Assembly: GCA_036873755.1 (NCBI GenBank)
Contig: JAVTVY010037142.1
Span: forward strand, 62,001-126,000
Direction of reading: 5' to 3'
Length of the DNA: 64,000 nucleotides
Source: Hanleya hanleyi
Taxonomy: Eukaryota; Mollusca; Polyplacophora; Lepidopleurida; Hanleyidae
The position numbers and the translations under genes are program-made. The stretch's first letter is position 1. Each line of letters begins with the position of its first letter. A model generated the notes under the pieces. It worked only from the letters and a program-made list of their open reading frames with translations, did not search any database and was not told where the DNA came from. Below, one piece after another: positions 1 to 11,876 of this stretch.

Positions 1-183
1 AAAGACTCAATTGTCGAACCACTGATGGTCCATTTTTGGTGGCGGCAGCCCTAATGGATTGATTAGATATGTAAGAGGTGACAAAATTGACGACCGATCC
101 GACATTGCATAAAAGAAACACAGGAAAGCCTCCCTGGGTAATTCACATTCAGACTAGAATACGGAGGATTCTGAGACGTAACC

Positions 184-276
184 TTGGTATCTCAGTCGCG
201 CTTTTATTGTAGTGTTCATATGAAGATTCTGAAGTGACCACACGGTCCCTAGCACAAGCTTAAGCGGAATTTGATG
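184..276 (-). repeat. PLE 3'-UTR fragment (repeat D)
   Basis: Reads on the minus strand as the dispersed repeat that follows the RT stop of the Penelope-like element at 58.1 kb. Shared words are TCCGCTTAAGC, CTAGGGACCGTGTGGTCA and AAAAGCGCGACTGAGATACCAA. Similarity to other copies in the window is clear over about 90 bp. It has no coding content and is probably a 5'-truncated insertion. Confidence 0.6.
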
Positions 277-808
277 TGCTGGTTCGGGGGCTCTGATGAC
301 AGATCAGCTCAAATAATTGACTCATCTGATGTCAATCATGGGCGTCTGATGGAGTAAACGCTTCACCTTGGGGTAAACATGACAAATGCAAGAATATCAC
401 GAAAAACTAACCTGCAGTGCCCGACGTCGTGCGGTAAATTTCCCAAGAAGACAATAAACGTACATACATTTGTCAAATGACATGTACAGAGGGCGGGACT
501 CGAAGATTAGCAGTTCTCCACTAGAATCCACCATATAGGGTAGACATCATATGTGTTCATGTTGTCGCGCCATAAACCGGAAGTATATAGAGATATCGAA
601 GTATCACACACGAATTCGTCACGCTGTTCACGTAATTCTCTTATGATAATAGCTTGTATTCATATATGTATATATCTTTAGTTCTTGCCTGTTAGGAGTT
701 TGGTAATAATAGTGTCTAGTTATTAAGGATGTTCGCTTATGGACGCGGAAGACAGATGGCAACTGACTGACTATAGGATTTGAGGATTGTATTTTAGAAG
801 TTACGACG
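277..808. other. No recognisable gene
   Basis: No ORF or structured RNA seen. A weak match to the PLE tail (repeat B, word TTATGGACGCGGAA) lies near 725-755. Confidence 0.5.
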
Positions 809-883
809 GTCCTTCCTGACGTACGATCAGTCCTTCCTGACGTACGACCAGTCCTTCCTGACGTACGACCAGTCCTTCCTGAC
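809..883. repeat. 21-bp tandem repeat, about 3.5 units
   Basis: The unit begins GTCCTTCCTGACGTACGA and repeats head to tail with one or two substitutions. It contains the palindrome GACGTACG. It is a short minisatellite with no associated gene. Confidence 0.9.
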
Positions 884-1392
884 TTTATCTTTACACATTA
901 AAACGCTGTTACAATTTAGCTCTTAGACTGACGTTTAAGTTATAGCCACGATGTGAATGTCATTGGTCCATGATGCAGCTAGAATATATGGATTAAAATA
1001 TTATGAAATTGGATAAAACTGACATGTGTATTCCATCACATCCTTTCCGCTATCCTAATTCATGTTATGAGTGTTTTTGATGCGAGTATAATATAGGTGA
1101 TCACGTATCTGGTTACGGTGTCGTGAAGTCCGCAATGGTTGTAGACGGATGTGTAGAGGCTGGGGTTTAAGTGGTGGAGACGTAAGTGTAGAACCTGATC
1201 CTGATATCCAGTGAAGACCCTTCAGTCCAAATTTCCTTGACGAATATCACGTAATGATTAAAACATACGATAGTAGCATGCCTGACTACACTGACTGCAA
1301 TATCTTCCTGAGCTGAGTGCCGCGCAATGGTCTAATTGCATATCCGGTAAATTGGCTACATATCAGTTGAAAGTATCATCGTCTTGCTCAGG
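884..1392. other. No recognisable gene
   Basis: AT-rich unique-looking sequence. No supported ORF or repeat was seen. Confidence 0.5.
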
Positions 1393-2326
1393 CAAAGACC
1401 CAAAGACGAAGACCCTTCCCCAAAAGAGCCCTCAAGTGGTTCTTCCATCATCGGTCTTCGTTTTGGTATTGGCCCTATCAAAACACATGGGGAAAAACAA
1501 AAGAAGACCCGGCCTGGGATTTTGGGGCTGTATGATGCCGGGGAGAGCGTGATGGAGTGGGATGCAGTTACTACGGTCCCCCGGGAATTTTAGTCAGCTT
1601 TTCAGTCCTGGTGCGGACAATATTTCCCAGCTATACTTGATCGGGAATTAAATACCCACTAGGTTAATGTATTACCGGATTTGTAGGCCTAAAACTTCCT
1701 GGAACTGCCATGGCGGATGCAGGAATCATGGTCCACGAGAAATTTGGTTCCCTTTTTAATCTTAGTGCGAACAGCAATACCGAACAAGTATAACTCGAGA
1801 ATAAAGTTTGCATCAGGTTATAACATAGCATAGATAAAACACGCAGCTAGCTACAAAGTCTTCCATCTTCGGTCTTCGCTTTAGCATTGACCCTATCAAA
1901 ACACACCGGAAAAACCAAAACGAAGACCGAAATACTGAAGATCCTGTACCTAGCCGCGTGTTTTACATGTCCTGCTATGTTATAACCTGGGGCGGACTTT
2001 ATTCTCGAGTAACACTTGATCGGTAATTGCTGTCCGCACCAAGATTATAAAGGAAACTAAATGTCCATGATTCCTGTCCCCGCCATGGCAGTTCCCGGGA
2101 GTTTTACGGTGACTCTGGTAATACATTACCCTAGGGAGGACTTTATTTCCGAGTTATACTTGATCGGGAATTAATGTCCGCACCAGGACAAAAAAGCGGA
2201 TTAAACACAGCCCAGTAATCCCAGGGTTTTCCCTGGAAGACCCTGGGAAGATGAAAGACGAAGACCAAAGATGACCCACTTGAAGGGCTCTTTTGGGGAA
2301 GGGTCCTCGTTATTGGGTGTTCTTTG
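1393..2326. mobile_element. Large imperfect palindrome (fold-back element)
   Basis: Left arm about 1393-1880 and right arm about 1921-2326 are reverse complements over almost their whole length, around a loop of about 40 nt. Paired blocks include CCCTTCCCCAAAAGAGCCC (outer), CTGGTGCGGACA with TTGATCGGGAATTAA, GCCATGGC, GGTTATAACATAGCA and CTTCGGTCTTCG (inner). The loop word CCCTATCAAAACACA also occurs in the left arm near 1470-1485, so the palindrome contains an internal duplication. The arms differ in length by about 80 nt. There is no coding capacity. A fold-back transposon or inverted duplication is inferred; I could not identify a target-site duplication. Confidence 0.75.
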
Positions 2327-2506
2327 AGAAATTAGGTGAGGTAATAATTGAGAGATCTTTAATTTGATTTTGGCATTTCATTTTTTCAAAGAAATAATAT
2401 TATTGAGTATAACCTTCTTTCCCTCTGTGTACATGACACGTTGATTATTGGTCTGCATGCTAGGCAGGTGTTGGTCATAGTGCGCTAAGCTTCTAATTTG
2501 GAAAAC

Positions 2507-2920
2507 ATAAAGCCCGGCGCACACGAGAGCTATCAGCTGAGCTAATGGCCTAAATTGTCTATCAGCGCCGGGGCTAACTCTCGTGGACGGGCAGTTTTTG
2601 TTGACTTTGTTGTCTCGCGAGGCCGGGAGAAAAGTATCAACTCGTTTGATAATTTCGCCTCGCGAGGCCAAATCCTCAGCGTGGGCGGCGAACGCAAGCC
2701 AACAGCTTAGCAGTCTTTTTCCCCAGCCAATAGAAACGTATCTCAAATTCACGTGATTTTTACGGCTGTTCAAAAATGATCTCGAAGAAGGTGTTTTGCG
2801 GGAACCGGTGATCCTTTGTCTCGCCGTTTGCGCTGAAACCACACGAGAGCTAGCCCCTGAGCTGACAGGCAATTGAGCCCGTGAGCTCAGATGATAGCTC
2901 TCGTGTGCTACAGGCTTTAT
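2507..2920. mobile_element. 414-bp MITE-like element with ~80-bp TIRs
   Basis: Both ends begin ATAAAGCC, then four variable bases, then CACACGAGAGCTATCA, and stay complementary for about 80 bp. That stretch includes a second inner block GGGGCTAACTCTCGTG paired with CACACGAGAGCTAGCCCC. The middle is non-coding. The 164-codon minus-strand ORF over this region runs through both TIRs and is not a gene. The superfamily is not assigned because no target-site duplication is obvious. Confidence 0.75.
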
Positions 2921-2959
2921 TTACACAGATCAGTGATACGGATTTTGGTGCTAATATTA

Positions 2960-3042
2960 AGAATTGGGTATTTGGATTATGGAGGCTGAAATTGTTCATG
3001 CACGAAGGCTAGCTGGATTATGAATATCGGATCTGACGCTCT
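2960..3042 (+). repeat. PLE 3'-terminal fragment (repeat B)
   Basis: Resembles the element tail: a GGATTATGGA word, a TGGATTATGAAT word and the end word TCTGACGCT. It is divergent, and is identified by comparison with the better copies at 9.5, 47.6, 52.2 and 57.7 kb. Confidence 0.45.
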
Positions 3043-3510
3043 AATCCGTTTGAAGGCATAATGTTATATGTCGCTGCTTGAGAATCCATCGTAAGCAATC
3101 AATATGCTGTAATAGAGACATACTGCATGTAAAGCATAAAACGATCGATGTAATCATTCAGTCCATGTGCCATTTCCAGGGCAAATTTCGAGCGAAGAGT
3201 GAAAAATCAACTTTCGGTTATACAGAACGATAAACTTTGCGAAATATACTCTAGCATAGCTACTGACCCGCCCCTAATAGCTGCGTCTCCGAACAGACAT
3301 TTGCAAGTTTAGAAATTGCAGGGTGTGTGTTCACACACACTTGTACCGAACTTCAGAAATAGATAAAAATGTAAATGGTTGTCCATTCTCATCGGAGGCT
3401 AAATTATTTTTGGAAACGTATACGTAGTCTGTTGAGATACATATGGACATTTTCCCAAAGGCATACAATGTAAAACAGACTTGGAATCGGCGCTCTCTCC
3501 TTGGTATTTG

Positions 3511-3655
3511 TTTATTTATTTTAAAATACGGCGCTTGTAAACATCTTAAATGAACTCAGAAATGTAACGTGAAATTAAAAAAAAACATTAAGTTGATGTG
3601 CCGCGAAATCCGTGTAGGAAGCGGTCCTTAAACTACAATTTCAATCAAAAAGGAG
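3511..3655 (+). repeat. Dispersed repeat A
   Basis: Contains AAAATACGGCGCTTGTAAAC and CCGCGAAATCCGT, and ends with ACTACAATTTCAATCAA. The same block recurs near 10.8, 14.4, 25.2, 27.1, 28.2 and 29.7 kb in both orientations. Two of those copies sit in the PLE-B remnants, so it may be part of, or a passenger in, that element. Confidence 0.8.
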
Positions 3656-5624
3656 CCGATCTACATTTTACAATTATCCGTTGTTGAGTGAGCGTCGATG
3701 ATCTGCGTATCCACAAGAAAACAAGATAGGGATTATATGATGATATGGCACGAGAGTGTGCTATTTGTTTTGAGGTATTTTGAGACGTTCACATCGCGAT
3801 GGCATATTGATGTCGTCGTTGGACAGTTTCTCTTCACCTTTTGACTAATGGCCCAATCTCCTGCACGGTGTCACCATCTGCTCTAGAGCAAATAACATGG
3901 CAATTCCAACGGGAAATACTGATTAATGGAAGGTCCCATATGGCGCTCTTCTCAACTCTTGGTAAAGGACTTGTAACCAGTGCTCGTTGTGGCCTTAAGT
4001 CCTACTCAAAGATGTTCTGCTAGATTAAAATTTGGAACTTCCTGCTGATGTCTGGTAGTCGGTGCTGGCTTCGGGTCTCGAATACAATCTTTGTTAATTT
4101 TACCGCCGCCGTTGACTCTGCGCAATTTGACCGTTCGCTCAATTAAGCTTCCTCGGCCGCTTACCTCAAATTTCATTTCTGTTCTACTGGGGCTTAATAA
4201 GCTTAGCTTTGCCTGTAGTGAATTGCCGACCATGAGAGAAACAAAGCCGCTAGCAGGATGTTAACTGAAGCATCGGTCCGGCTGGTCACGAGCAGTAATA
4301 CCTCCATTTGGAATAGATTAAACACCATTTTACACCAGTGCCAAATGAATCGGCTTTTATTACCTGAATGACCAGAACCCCAGTTCTCCAATTTGTTTTT
4401 AGTGATCGAAATATATACAATTTTAGTTTCCTTAATTGGATTCAGATATGAGAGAATACATGTAGGTTGCCATATTCAGGAACTGAAATTTGTTTACCCC
4501 GAAAAATATTCATTACGGCCCTCGTACTCCAATGGACCTTCATGTTCTTGTGACGGTATCCACTTATTTCATCTTTACCTTATTAAGTCCTGATGGCGTT
4601 TTGTGAGACAAATACAATATTCGTGTATTTGCCGTTAGAATGCTGAAGATCGATTCGCGTTTGCTGAAATGCTTGCAGTCAATATGCCTTCTTTAGCGAA
4701 TGAGTTGCGCTTGTCCAGGTTCCTTCTTCTGCCGAAGGATGATTTCATAAGCTTTGCGGTACTGAGAGCGCGAATGTAACTTACTCAAGTGTATTTTGAA
4801 ATTTCGTCTCCGGCAATCAGGACGGCATCCGAGCGATCACCTCCTCCTCAGCTGAGTTGAACATTCATCGTCGCTGATGGCGCACCGAATTACCCTTAGC
4901 AGCCGTGATAATCAAGTTGAATACGTAATCCTAATTGCAATTTATTAAGGCCGCCTACCAGAAGGGTAGGGGCCTTACTGTTATTGAAATCGGCCCAGAT
5001 TGTGCACAAATTTAACTCAACATATGACCATTGTGAGATAATTTCCGGAAAAAAGCAGCAGAATTCTGCATTGATATCCGTAGGTCAAATGTGGATTACG
5101 TTATGCTCTATTGCCCTATTCAATTTGGGCGATGTCAGAAGATTGTAAATGTACTTTCAAGTTAAGACTTTGGATTGCCAAGCAGATCAAATTTGCTGGT
5201 CATTTGGAAGCTGCCAGAAAGCGTTCTTCTCATTTTTACGACTTTATCCATGGTTATCCATGGCAAATTCGGCTAGAAACACAATTCCGTACGTTTAATA
5301 ATGGAAATATTTCCTGGCAAAGAACACCTAAATCTTTTCAAGGCTAAAACTTTAGAGAACTAGATGGGAAAAATCTGATTTCGAATCTTGCTCGATTCTT
5401 CCAAAAGGAGATTCCCAGAAATAGATACGCTCATCCGCGAATGGACCTATGTCTGTCACTGTCTTTGTTAATGGACATAGGCTTATTAAATGAGCGTAAG
5501 AAATCGACTTCTTCGCTTATACGTTCGATAATATTTTACGAAGTTACGTGATGAAGCAAAACCTATCATTCCATTTTCGGAAATCTATCGCGGAAATTTC
5601 GGGGACCTTTTCAACATGACGGAA
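3656..5624. other. No recognisable gene
   Basis: Only short chance ORFs on both strands. The single structured item is a hairpin at 4946-4977. Confidence 0.5.
4946..4977. other. Strong short hairpin
   Basis: TAAGGCC and CCTACC on the left pair with GGTAGG and GGCCTTA on the right, with one bulged base and a loop of about 5 nt. The function is unknown; no neighbouring gene gives it a context. Confidence 0.5.
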
Positions 5625-5627
5625 TAG

Positions 5628-8600
5628 TAGTCCAGTCAATATGTGAAAAAAATTGTGCCTTTTTTCATAAAAGCATGAAATTTGGCATAGATGTACATCA
5701 TGGCCTGGGGAGCATTCCTGGGTATGGAACCACCTCGAACTTTTCCTATGTAGGTCACAGCGGCCATTTTTCAAATTGGCCGCCAGAAGCCCATATTAAC
5801 ATCTAGAATCCTACACAGTTTTATCTGTTCGGCAATATTTGTTGGTCATTTGTCAGTGATACACTGGTATTTTAGGGTTATGGCACGACGACTATTTCTT
5901 AAATTTCCACGATGGCCGCCATCTGAGCCTTATTTTAGTTCATATCTATTCCAATGGCCACTCGCAAACTCCGAGGTTAAGATCGCTTCACTATAGAATT
6001 GTGTATTCCCGGGAGAGAATTATCGGCCATCTGGGGTTTCGAATTGGTGACCACAGGAATCTTTTTATTTCAAAATCTTATTAGCCAACCAAGTTATAAA
6101 CTCGATATGGAGATCAAACTTTCCATAAACACAAGTCTCTCATCTTAGCCTACACTACCTGCTTATATCCGATTATCCTCATAACATCGGCCTTTCATAT
6201 GTACATAATCACTAAGTCGTAAATGTGCCGTAGGGACTCCATACGTACTCGATAGTCTTCAAGAATCTTCAAGTTGATGAAAGTGCAAGTTCTCATCAGG
6301 ATAGGCGTCTATGCTTTCAATACTATTACTGTTTATGAAAATTGATAATTTTGCGAATACATAATATACACTCTCCCCTCTTGATACAATATTACAAACT
6401 GCATCTAGCAGTTCACCTGTACCGTTTTGAAGGTACGGTTATATACCTGACTACATCATGTGAATATATCTTAGAATCGAGGAAATAAAAACTTGATCGA
6501 ATAGAACTAACTGTATTACAGAAAAAAGCAAAATACACTTCTCATGTGAACTCTTGTCCCTTGGAATACACAAATTCTACTGTGAACTCACATTACCTGA
6601 TATAACAGAGACACATGAGGGCATACGATGGAATGGTGGAATGCTTCGAAGCATATCTCCGTATAGTTTACCTAACACACTAATGCGACGACGTTGCGGT
6701 ACTCCAAATCCGGAAAGTATAATGCTACATGTAATTCGATTTTGAAGTATCGTCGCTGATGAGCTCATCAAAGCATATAGCGGGAAAAGGTTTAACGATG
6801 CTGATAAGACTCGATGGAAATTTGCAAAATATGCTTAAACCACCACTTGAGCTCCGGATAAGTTTACAATACGAAACGTAATGTCAGTGACTTGCCTGCT
6901 ATAGCATTTCAAAAGATGAACGTTATTAATAGCCAAACACAAGAAAGCTTGAGTGAAACCTATAACAACTTAACTAGTTTTTGTAGTAATGGTTTGCAAG
7001 ATGATTGAACTCACATAAGCGCAGTATCTTGTACCCACCCAGTTTACTTGGAATACCACTAAGTTGAAACCACTTGTGGGGCATCTCTATAACGACATTC
7101 CCTTACTTGCATCAGATTAAATGGACGAGCAGATGGACAAGATCATGCTGTATTCAAATCGACATGGGCACCAGCTGATTCCGTGTGCCATGAATGAGAT
7201 ATTTGCAATTGGAAATAAACCATGCTTGTTCATATCTGTATAAAAGGTAGTGCTTATCTTAGCATCCAAGGGTTTTCAATCAAATCTGTCACCATCCCCG
7301 GATATTCAGGAGAATCTCAGAAAGATAAGAGCGGATATACTTTCTCTGTCTTCTTAGCTTTTCATATTGGTGTTATATAGCTCGTTTGTTTGATTCAAAT
7401 CGTCATCGGTACTTTGAAAACTTGCAGCCATGCCGATTCACAAAAACGTATGCTTAATAATGTTGGAATAACCATAGAAGTGAACATAAATGGAACGAAT
7501 ATTTTTTCTGGGTTTCCAATTTTCGAATAAATACGTGTTTTGCCACAACGTTTCGCTCAGTATGTCCCCAGAGTTTTGAAGCGAATCCACTTAGTCACGC
7601 TATAAGCATATTCACCATGTTGAAACATCATGTTGAAATATATTTTGGAAGTGCATTTCCAGAAAAGTCTTTGTGTTCAATAGTGTATTTCTTTCAACCT
7701 ATTTCTTCACGTTTTGTCCACATGAAAGCGTACTGTACTCATTTATATGGCATCATGTAAAAAGCTCTATCATACAGAAACGTACTTGAGACCAAATCCA
7801 AGAAAAGAAATAAATTAAAAATAATGGACAATAAATCGTCCAAGTAGCACATCCCGAAAAAAACTACGTCAGCTGCGCAACCAAGCTAAATCTGTTTGCA
7901 TTTCCTGGGACAGCTAACCCTTACTATCTAACTGTGGAAATGTTTAGTCCTCTCGTTTAAGAAGTGGCGATAATACCCGGAATCAAATAAAGAAACGCTC
8001 AAAAACCAACCGTGCCTCATGGCGGCCATATTGCAAAATGGTTGTTACGGCTTATGTTAACCTAGTACAATATGGTGTCATATCTCATTGCTTTCCCAGT
8101 GCCATGTCTAAGTACGTGTGAGCTTTGGTGCTTTATGAGAAAAGTCAAAATCCTATGAAAAATTCACATTATCTGGTTGACAATGTTTGCCTAATTTGCT
8201 TATTATCATTATCAATAGTATTTTTTTTATTCCTTTATTAATTAAATATTACTGTACCCTGATATTGTACAACTATTCTGCTTTCAAAAATCAAATGCAA
8301 TGCAGCAGTGTTGGCAAATAACGCAAACCTGAAGGGGTGACTAAGCGGACCAACATTAAAATCTGGCGGCCATTTTGGAAAACCTTTTGAGCAATTTCGC
8401 ATATCTGGTTGGCTATTTTTCCTTATTATTTTCATGCCTTAGTTAATTAAATGTTACTGTCTCCTAATAATGTAGCACTGTAGACCCAAGCTGCTTTCAA
8501 AATCAAAGTGTAACCCAGTAGGCTGGCTAACTAATACAAAGCTACGTGTGCTCAAAATGCCCGAGCTGAAAATCGGGAGGCCATTTTGGAAATTGATGGC

Positions 8601-9068
8601 AGCCATTTTGGAAATCCGCGATGGTTGTTATAACACCATATCTATTTCGAAATAATGGTCGTGCTAAAACACTAAAATATCATAGTATCGACAGAAATTA
8701 CGTTATGTTGATTTTTTGTGGTCATTGAAATATTGACAGAAATAGGCTTCAGATGGCGGCCATCTTGAAATCCAAGATGGTCGACTCGGTCATATGACCA
8801 TTTTCATTTATCTAACCTTGATATGGCACTTTCCATAATATTCTGACAACTCACCCTAAGAATAAGCCCCAAACAGAAGAAACAATGCAGTATTCCAGAT
8901 CCTCAAATGGGATCCTGGCGGCCATTTTGAAAAATGGCCGCTCCTACATAGGAAATGTTCGCGGTGGCTCCATATCTAGAAATGTTCCCCAGGCCTCGAT
9001 GTACACCTGTGCCAAATTTCATTTTTTTTTATGAAAAAAGGCAAAATCTGCACATATTGACTGGACTA
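5628..9068. mobile_element. 3.44-kb non-autonomous TIR element
   Basis: The ends are TAGTCCAGTCAATATGTG and its reverse complement. Inverted similarity continues for about 330 bp inward (5628-5955 against about 8735-9068), through the blocks GCGGCCATTTTTCAAA and GATGGCCGCCATCTGA. TAG directly outside both ends (5625-5627, 9069-9071) fits a 3-bp target duplication, or a 2-bp TA one. Repeated GGCGGCCATTTTG words mark internal duplications between 8.0 and 8.9 kb. Two diverged tandem blocks of roughly 235 bp lie near 8160-8395 and 8395-8630. There is no transposase ORF. Confidence 0.7.
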
Positions 9069-9359
9069 TAGGTAAAAAGAGAGGGATCCCGAATGCATGA
9101 GATGCACCTCTACCTCAGCATTCCCTGACTGTCATATTATGACATCGCGCCATTTTATGATTTCGGCGAAGCGAGTTAACAATAATGTATGAAAGCTTTG
9201 ACTTTTGCGGTTTCAAGGAGGTTTGACTCGCTGACGTTCACTGTAAACTGCGACTGATGAGATTAAATGACCGGACAGCTAAATGTGATGCAGGTACTAC
9301 GCATGAGAGAAGGAACATTGCGAAGTCACGCTAAATCTGTAAAGGACAGACTAAAAATA

Positions 9360-9550
9360 GCTAAACGGTGAAGGACGCCATTTGACCGTTCTCTCTTGTA
9401 AGAAACCATCTTACGCTTCCATTATTTAATTTTCTACACATTTGGAATTGGTACAATCTGTCATACGAAATAGGTCTTTCGATTATTGACTCGGAAATTC
9501 TTTATGGACGACGGCTGAATATTGGATGTCGGCTGTGACGCTTGCTACCC
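9360..9550 (+). repeat. PLE 3'-UTR fragment (repeat B)
   Basis: Contains CTCTCTTGTAAGAAACC, GGTCTTTCGATTATTGAC, TGGACGACGGCTGAATATT and the terminal word GACGCTTG. It matches, in reverse, the copies at 42.5, 48.7, 53.9 and 57.7 kb. It is a truncated tail without coding sequence. Confidence 0.7.
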
Positions 9551-10740
9551 GTAATTAACACAAACTACGCACTTGATATATAAAGAATATAGCTAATACA
9601 CACCGGAGTGTCCAATCGATTTGCCCCCTTTATAGCCAAATGGGCGTTTAATGGACTGATTTGTAAACCGATAATATCTGATGGCGAATTAATCGACAAC
9701 AAAAACGCTACACTGATACCGGGATAAGTATCCTAGTAAACCTTTTTTCAAAGGTGTCAGTCGCCATTATCGATAATTAGCTACTCGCACGTCGTTAACA
9801 ACTACTCTTCTATAATTGCTCTTTGGTGGAAGGGATTTACATTCTTTGCTGAAATATCAGCAGCAGTAATTACCTAGAAAAACCATCTAACTTTGGTAGT
9901 AATTATCAAACCAAGTGAAGTTGAGGTGAGGAAAAACGACCCACTTTCATCACTGGAGCACATTTCTTTGAGTCGCATTATTCTGCAAATACCGATAGAC
10001 CTGCATGCTGAGACGACCAGGACAATCGCTCGCGTACACTGAGACCCTCGATGACCGTTAATAATATTATTATTCTTGGAGCTAACATAAATCATATATT
10101 AATGTCCGAAGAAACGCCAAACTGCAATCTTATCATGATCTCGTCCGTTGAATTAAAGACGCATAATCTTGCGAGAGGTACAGATGCTATGAAGATTATG
10201 GAGACACGGAGTAGTGATTAACACAAGCCACAGGGGTCCGTTGCCGTTGTTAATCGGTTAATTAGGTCGATGGTGTGACCCATGCAGGTCTGAGGCCTGT
10301 CTTCGGAGAACGAAAGAGACAAACCAGGACGAATCAGCACGAAACAGAATACGGAAAACAACAACGATTATTAAACAGCGCCGTGGAAGACGTCCTGAAC
10401 TGGTAAAATCAACTCTACACAAGACCAGACGCGCCACGCCTGAGATGCCACCGAACTGACGATTATCTAATGCAGAATATGATCCTTTGACTTTCAAGCA
10501 ATATAGGACGCAGCATGCCATCCTGTACACCGATACACACTTCAAGCACTGTTACAAGCACAGATTTCTGGAAAACCCGCCGCCTATCATATGGTTCTCC
10601 CAGTTTTTTTCTGGGCGGCTTTGTGTGTATGAAGGGGTACAAAGATAAAGGAATCACCCACACAACTACAATGTATAATGCATATTTACCATTATAACCT
10701 AATCAAACACTGACCGACGAACTTGTACATAGTCCATTCT
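9551..10740. other. No recognisable gene
   Basis: Several overlapping short ORFs near 10.26-10.70 kb have no recognisable domain and no consistent coding frame. Confidence 0.5.
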
Positions 10741-10930
10741 TCTCTACAATTTTATCTCCCTCCGCTTTCTTGTTGATATTTATTTATTTATTTCTTTATT
10801 TTAAAATACAGCGCTTGTAAACATCTTAAATGGACCAAGAAATGTAACGTGGAACTAAAATAAAACATTGAGTTGATGGGCAGCGAAATCCGTATGGGAA
10901 GCGGCCCTTAAACTACAATTTCAATCAATA
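10741..10930 (+). repeat. Dispersed repeat A
   Basis: About 85 percent similar by eye to the copy at 3.5 kb: AAAATACAGCGCTTGTAAAC, GCGAAATCCGTATGGGAAGC, ending ACTACAATTTCAATCAA. Similarity extends slightly upstream (CCGCTTTCTTG). Confidence 0.8.
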
Positions 10931-11029
10931 AGCACGAATGAAGAAGACTTTGTGAATGTGGAAGTATATATCTGGAGAACATCTCTAATGTAAGAATCAC
11001 GAGAGAAGCTATACCTGCAGGTCAGCTTA

Positions 11030-11770
11030 GGGGTGAGAGTGGGAATTTGGTGAAGTCCAACGTATCTGCGTAACTCTGCAGCCTCTCCTTTCCTCAGCGT
11101 AACTGCGTAATTCCGGCGATGGACCATTTCTTTTTGCTCAGAGTAACTGCGTAACTTCATCAGTCCATATCTATTTTTCTCGGGGTAAATGCATAACCTC
11201 GACAATATACACTTTTTGTTTTACATGGCCTAAGTGCGTAACTCCAGTGATAGATATTTTTTACATTTATTTAGCATAATTGCATAATCTACATCAATTT
11301 TCTGATAGACACCCTCTGTGTTCTTAGCGTACATGTGTATCTACATTGATGAACTATTCTTTTTTACTCCACTTCGTCAAACCCTTTCTCTCTTGTCAGC
11401 GTAACTGCGTAACTTCGTCAGACCCTTTCTCTTTTTGTCGGCGAACTTGTAGCTTCGTAACTACGGCGATGGACCAGTATTATTTTCTCAACGTACCGGT
11501 AACTGCGTAAATTCGGCTATCGACCGCTAAATTTATCAGCGTAACTCTGGCAATATACACTTTCTCTTATACCCAGCGTCCAGCGATATATATTTATCTT
11601 TTTGTCCAGCGTAACTCCGGCGATGGACCATTTCTTTCTCCCTTTCTCAACGACACACCCGTTCCAGCCTTGTCAGCGTAAGTGCATATAACTTCGTCAG
11701 ATCCTTTCTCTTTTAGTCCGCTCCGGCAGTGGACTATGTATTATTTTCTCAGTATAACTGAAGCTTATTT
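11030..11770. repeat. Degenerate ~55-60-bp minisatellite
   Basis: Repeated phrases of the type GCGTAACTGCGTAACTTC, then CGATGGACCA or CAGACC, then TTTCTTTTT recur a dozen or more times with heavy decay. The array stops about 100 bp before the palindrome at 11877. Confidence 0.65.
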
Positions 11771-11876
11771 CGCCTCTGGAGATGCGTTCGTCTCTAGGTA
11801 GTATGTCAGGTCTATAGCCGGAGTTTTACGCAGATATGCTGAGAACATTTACCAAACATACATAGGTGGTGTAATA

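Noticed and set aside
2378..2872. 164-codon minus-strand ORF
   Set aside because: It crosses most of the 414-bp MITE, including TIR sequence, and shows no domain.
5628..9068. Transposase inside the 3.44-kb TIR element
   Set aside because: The longest frames are under 75 codons and lie in repeats; no catalytic motif was found on either strand.
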